Virus record (IMG/VR): IMGVR_UViG_3300042887_001148
Span: 1 to 22,898 of that record
DNA from: a virus
Length of the DNA: 22,898 nucleotides
Reading direction: 5' to 3' (one strand)
Positions 21,015-22,898 of this stretch are shown piece after piece; positions within the stretch are counted from its first letter, which is position 1; every line of letters begins with the position of its first letter. The notes under the pieces were generated by a model that was not told the DNA's origin, did not search any database, and saw nothing but the letters and a program-made list of their open reading frames with translations. The position numbers and the translations under genes are program-made.

Positions 21015-22036
21015 TAAGGTAGCTGAGTAAACACTTGTATTTGACTGTTACATTCTAAACATGCATCACATTCTAATTTGATGCCGCCTAATGCGTTCTT
21101 AATTGCTTCCTCATAACGTGTGGTATAAAGTGCTAATAACTCGTTAGCCTCCTCACGTTTAACCGTTGTATAAAAGTTTGTGCGCTCAGAATATAAACGC
21201 TCAGTCATAAACTCGATGCCTAATGCATACCAATACGCCTCAGCAAACAGCAATCTATTTGAGCACACCGCAGAATCGTAACTGCATCCAAGCGTTAATA
21301 GTACTTGTAATGAGTCAGCAATAGTGTTGTATGTTAATGTTCCGTTTGCGCTTGAATTTGATGACACAAAGCCATTGATTTGACCGCATGTTCCGCAATC
21401 ATAATAAGCGCTAAAACAACTTGCAAAAAACGTATCTGAATCGGTAGTTGAATAAGTAACACCGTTAATGTTTGTGTCTAAAAATCCGATGGCCAAAATA
21501 GCGCAATCGAATTGTTTTAGTATAGAGAATTCATTCCAACCATTAGCCATATTTGCTACGGTTAAGGTCTTAGTGAATAGTACTTCCTTAGATAAGTAAT
21601 TAAAAAACTTTACATCAATTGTCGTTGCAGTTGTGGTTGCCGACTTGTAAAATCTTATTTTGTCAACCGTTGTTGTTTGCAATGGGCTAATCTTCCAATT
21701 GTCAACAAGTGTGTAAGCCGAATTTATAACGATGCCCTTGAATAAATCGTTACTTGTTGAGGGTAATTCATCATCTCCAAACACATCGACTGTCCTACGC
21801 ACTCTTTTAATATCGTAACGGGTTGACATGTACGATATAATTTGATTCTTCATTCGCGCCTCAGCACGTTCATTGATAGCATTCCATACGCCAATGTAGT
21901 TTTGTTGCTCACTATTGGCTACTTGCTCAAATGATTTTAATGAAATGCCTGGCAGGCTGTTTAAAGAATAAACAGCCTGCGGCACCTCTGTAATTGAGCA
22001 ACCGTTGAGTTTTACGATTCCGTCAAAACAACTCAT
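21014..22036 (-). CDS. Conserved virion structural protein, Cys-rich C-terminus
   Basis: A 340-residue protein starting MSCFDGIVKLNGCSITEVPQ. An N-terminal helical region (about 45-80) resembles an adaptor arm; the middle is a beta-rich domain (VDKIRFYKSATTTATTIDVKFF). The C-terminal third has a helix-rich stretch NRLLFAEAYWYALGIEFMTE and ends with CDACLECNSQ. This overall layout is common next to capsid genes of Bacteroidota phages. It probably sits in the head-to-tail interface; the function is not proven. The start lies 4 bp past the capsid gene stop. Confidence 0.55.
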   Translation of the reverse strand: MSCFDGIVKLNGCSITEVPQAVYSLNSLPGISLKSFEQVANSEQQNYIGVWNAINERAEARMKNQIISYMSTRYDIKRVRRTVDVFGDDELPSTSNDLFKGIVINSAYTLVDNWKISPLQTTTVDKIRFYKSATTTATTIDVKFFNYLSKEVLFTKTLTVANMANGWNEFSILKQFDCAILAIGFLDTNINGVTYSTTDSDTFFASCFSAYYDCGTCGQINGFVSSNSSANGTLTYNTIADSLQVLLTLGCSYDSAVCSNRLLFAEAYWYALGIEFMTERLYSERTNFYTTVKREEANELLALYTTRYEEAIKNALGGIKLECDACLECNSQIQVFTQLP

Positions 22037-22039
22037 TTA

Positions 22040-22898
22040 TTAAGAGTTAGTTGCGGTGTAACGTAATGAACCATTGTTGCCAGTTAATCTGTCAGATGCT
22101 AAGTAAGCATCACTTGGCACTTGCCATAATGCAAATCTCTTAGACATAATCAAAGAATATCCTGCTCCAAGTGTTGCAGATTCGTAACCAACTGTGGTTT
22201 CAGTAGGGCAGTCAATCTCTCTTAATTGAAAATCGATGTTTAACATACCTAAAGTACCCTCACTTCCTGGCATTTCAAATGGCATTGCCATGTTCCAGAA
22301 TGTAGATAAACCAAGTTGTTGAGCTCTGAATCCTTTGTAACGGTCTAATTCAACAATACCAAAAGTTCCAGGCATCAATACTGCAAATTGATTTGATCCC
22401 CAAGATGTACCTGAATAGATATCGTGGTAGTAATCAATGTTACTTGCAGCAGCCGCGTTGTTTAACGTAGCGTATTGAGTCATTGCAGGATTCAAAGATT
22501 GAATGTATGCAGAGTCAACTAAACCACTACCAACAACGATTGGTCTACCTTGACCCTCATTGCTTCTGTAATCAGTTAATACTTTTGTCCAACCCTCAGA
22601 GAAGTTGTTTACAGTAGAGTCATCATTAAAGTTAACGGTTACCGCAGTGTTTGCGCCCGTAACGACATTTGTACCCCAAGTAACTTGACCTAACAATGTT
22701 TGGTCAATCTTACCAACGAAACCATTCATAGCAGCCATTAAGCCTGCTAAGTGCTCTTGCATAAATGGAGTTGGTGCACCACCTATTGACACAGTTGCAG
22801 AAGCCTCATCGCAGTAACGTGCGATAGTTGCTTGGTCAAAGTGTAATCCGAATTTTACGATTGAAGTTGTATCAATAGTAATTTCATCATACGCTTGT
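22040..22898 (-). CDS. Major capsid protein candidate, N-terminus beyond window
   Basis: The reading frame is open to the right edge: 285 residues are visible and no start is required at 22792, where only a GTG occurs. The body has FGIVELDRYKGFRAQQLGL, MLNIDFQLREIDCP and a C-terminal YSLIMSKRFALWQVPSDAYL, a pattern I associate with capsid proteins of this phage group (HK97-type P-domain). Its position before connector genes agrees. A different virion protein remains possible since the N-terminal part, which would hold the capsid arm or scaffold domain, is missing. Confidence 0.62.
   Translation of the reverse strand, partial: QAYDEITIDTTSIVKFGLHFDQATIARYCDEASATVSIGGAPTPFMQEHLAGLMAAMNGFVGKIDQTLLGQVTWGTNVVTGANTAVTVNFNDDSTVNNFSEGWTKVLTDYRSNEGQGRPIVVGSGLVDSAYIQSLNPAMTQYATLNNAAAASNIDYYHDIYSGTSWGSNQFAVLMPGTFGIVELDRYKGFRAQQLGLSTFWNMAMPFEMPGSEGTLGMLNIDFQLREIDCPTETTVGYESATLGAGYSLIMSKRFALWQVPSDAYLASDRLTGNNGSLRYTATNS

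Overview
The window reads as part of a tailed-phage genome (Caudoviricetes) that infects a Bacteroidota host. The evidence is dense packing with ATGA and TAATG overlaps, AT-rich DNA, promoter boxes of the Bacteroidota form TTG-N18..21-TAnnTTTG, almost no Shine-Dalgarno sequences, and families typical of such phages (DUF3127-like ssDNA-binding protein, BT4734-like primase, DUF5906-like helicase). I see no integrase or CI-type repressor, so nothing here points to lysogeny.

Layout. A leftward block runs from about 10.26 kb to the left edge. It holds small early genes, two DNA methyltransferases, HTH proteins, a recombination cassette (DUF3127-like protein, conserved partner, YqaJ/RecB-like exonuclease), a structured RNA element, a 42-residue protein, primase and helicase. 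An AT-rich repeat-dense gap, a VRR-NUC nuclease, the small and large terminase subunits, and a partial glycosyltransferase running off the edge follow. A rightward block (10.36-15.53 kb) holds small proteins, an M15-type endolysin, a holin-like protein, an abnormal tRNA-like gene, a spanin-like protein, a control region with duplicated promoters and 12-bp tandem repeats, and a metallophosphoesterase. A second leftward block (right edge to 15.53 kb) carries virion genes: capsid candidate, connector and neck proteins, two paralogous virion proteins, a tail fibre, a lectin-like tail protein and two small membrane proteins.

Both outer blocks point left, and packaging genes leave at the left edge while capsid genes enter at the right. 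The simplest reading is a circular or permuted genome opened between terminase and capsid, with portal, protease and perhaps tape-measure genes outside the window (inference).

How the genes work together: the DUF3127-like protein, exonuclease, primase and helicase copy and recombine the genome. The methyltransferases probably protect it, the terminase packages it, and endolysin, holin-like and spanin-like proteins release progeny. The most unusual pieces are the tRNA-like gene with a 74-nt centre, the attenuator-like RNA at 5517-5603, the AGTAAT/ATTACT cluster at 2670-2909, and the control region at 13339-13521.
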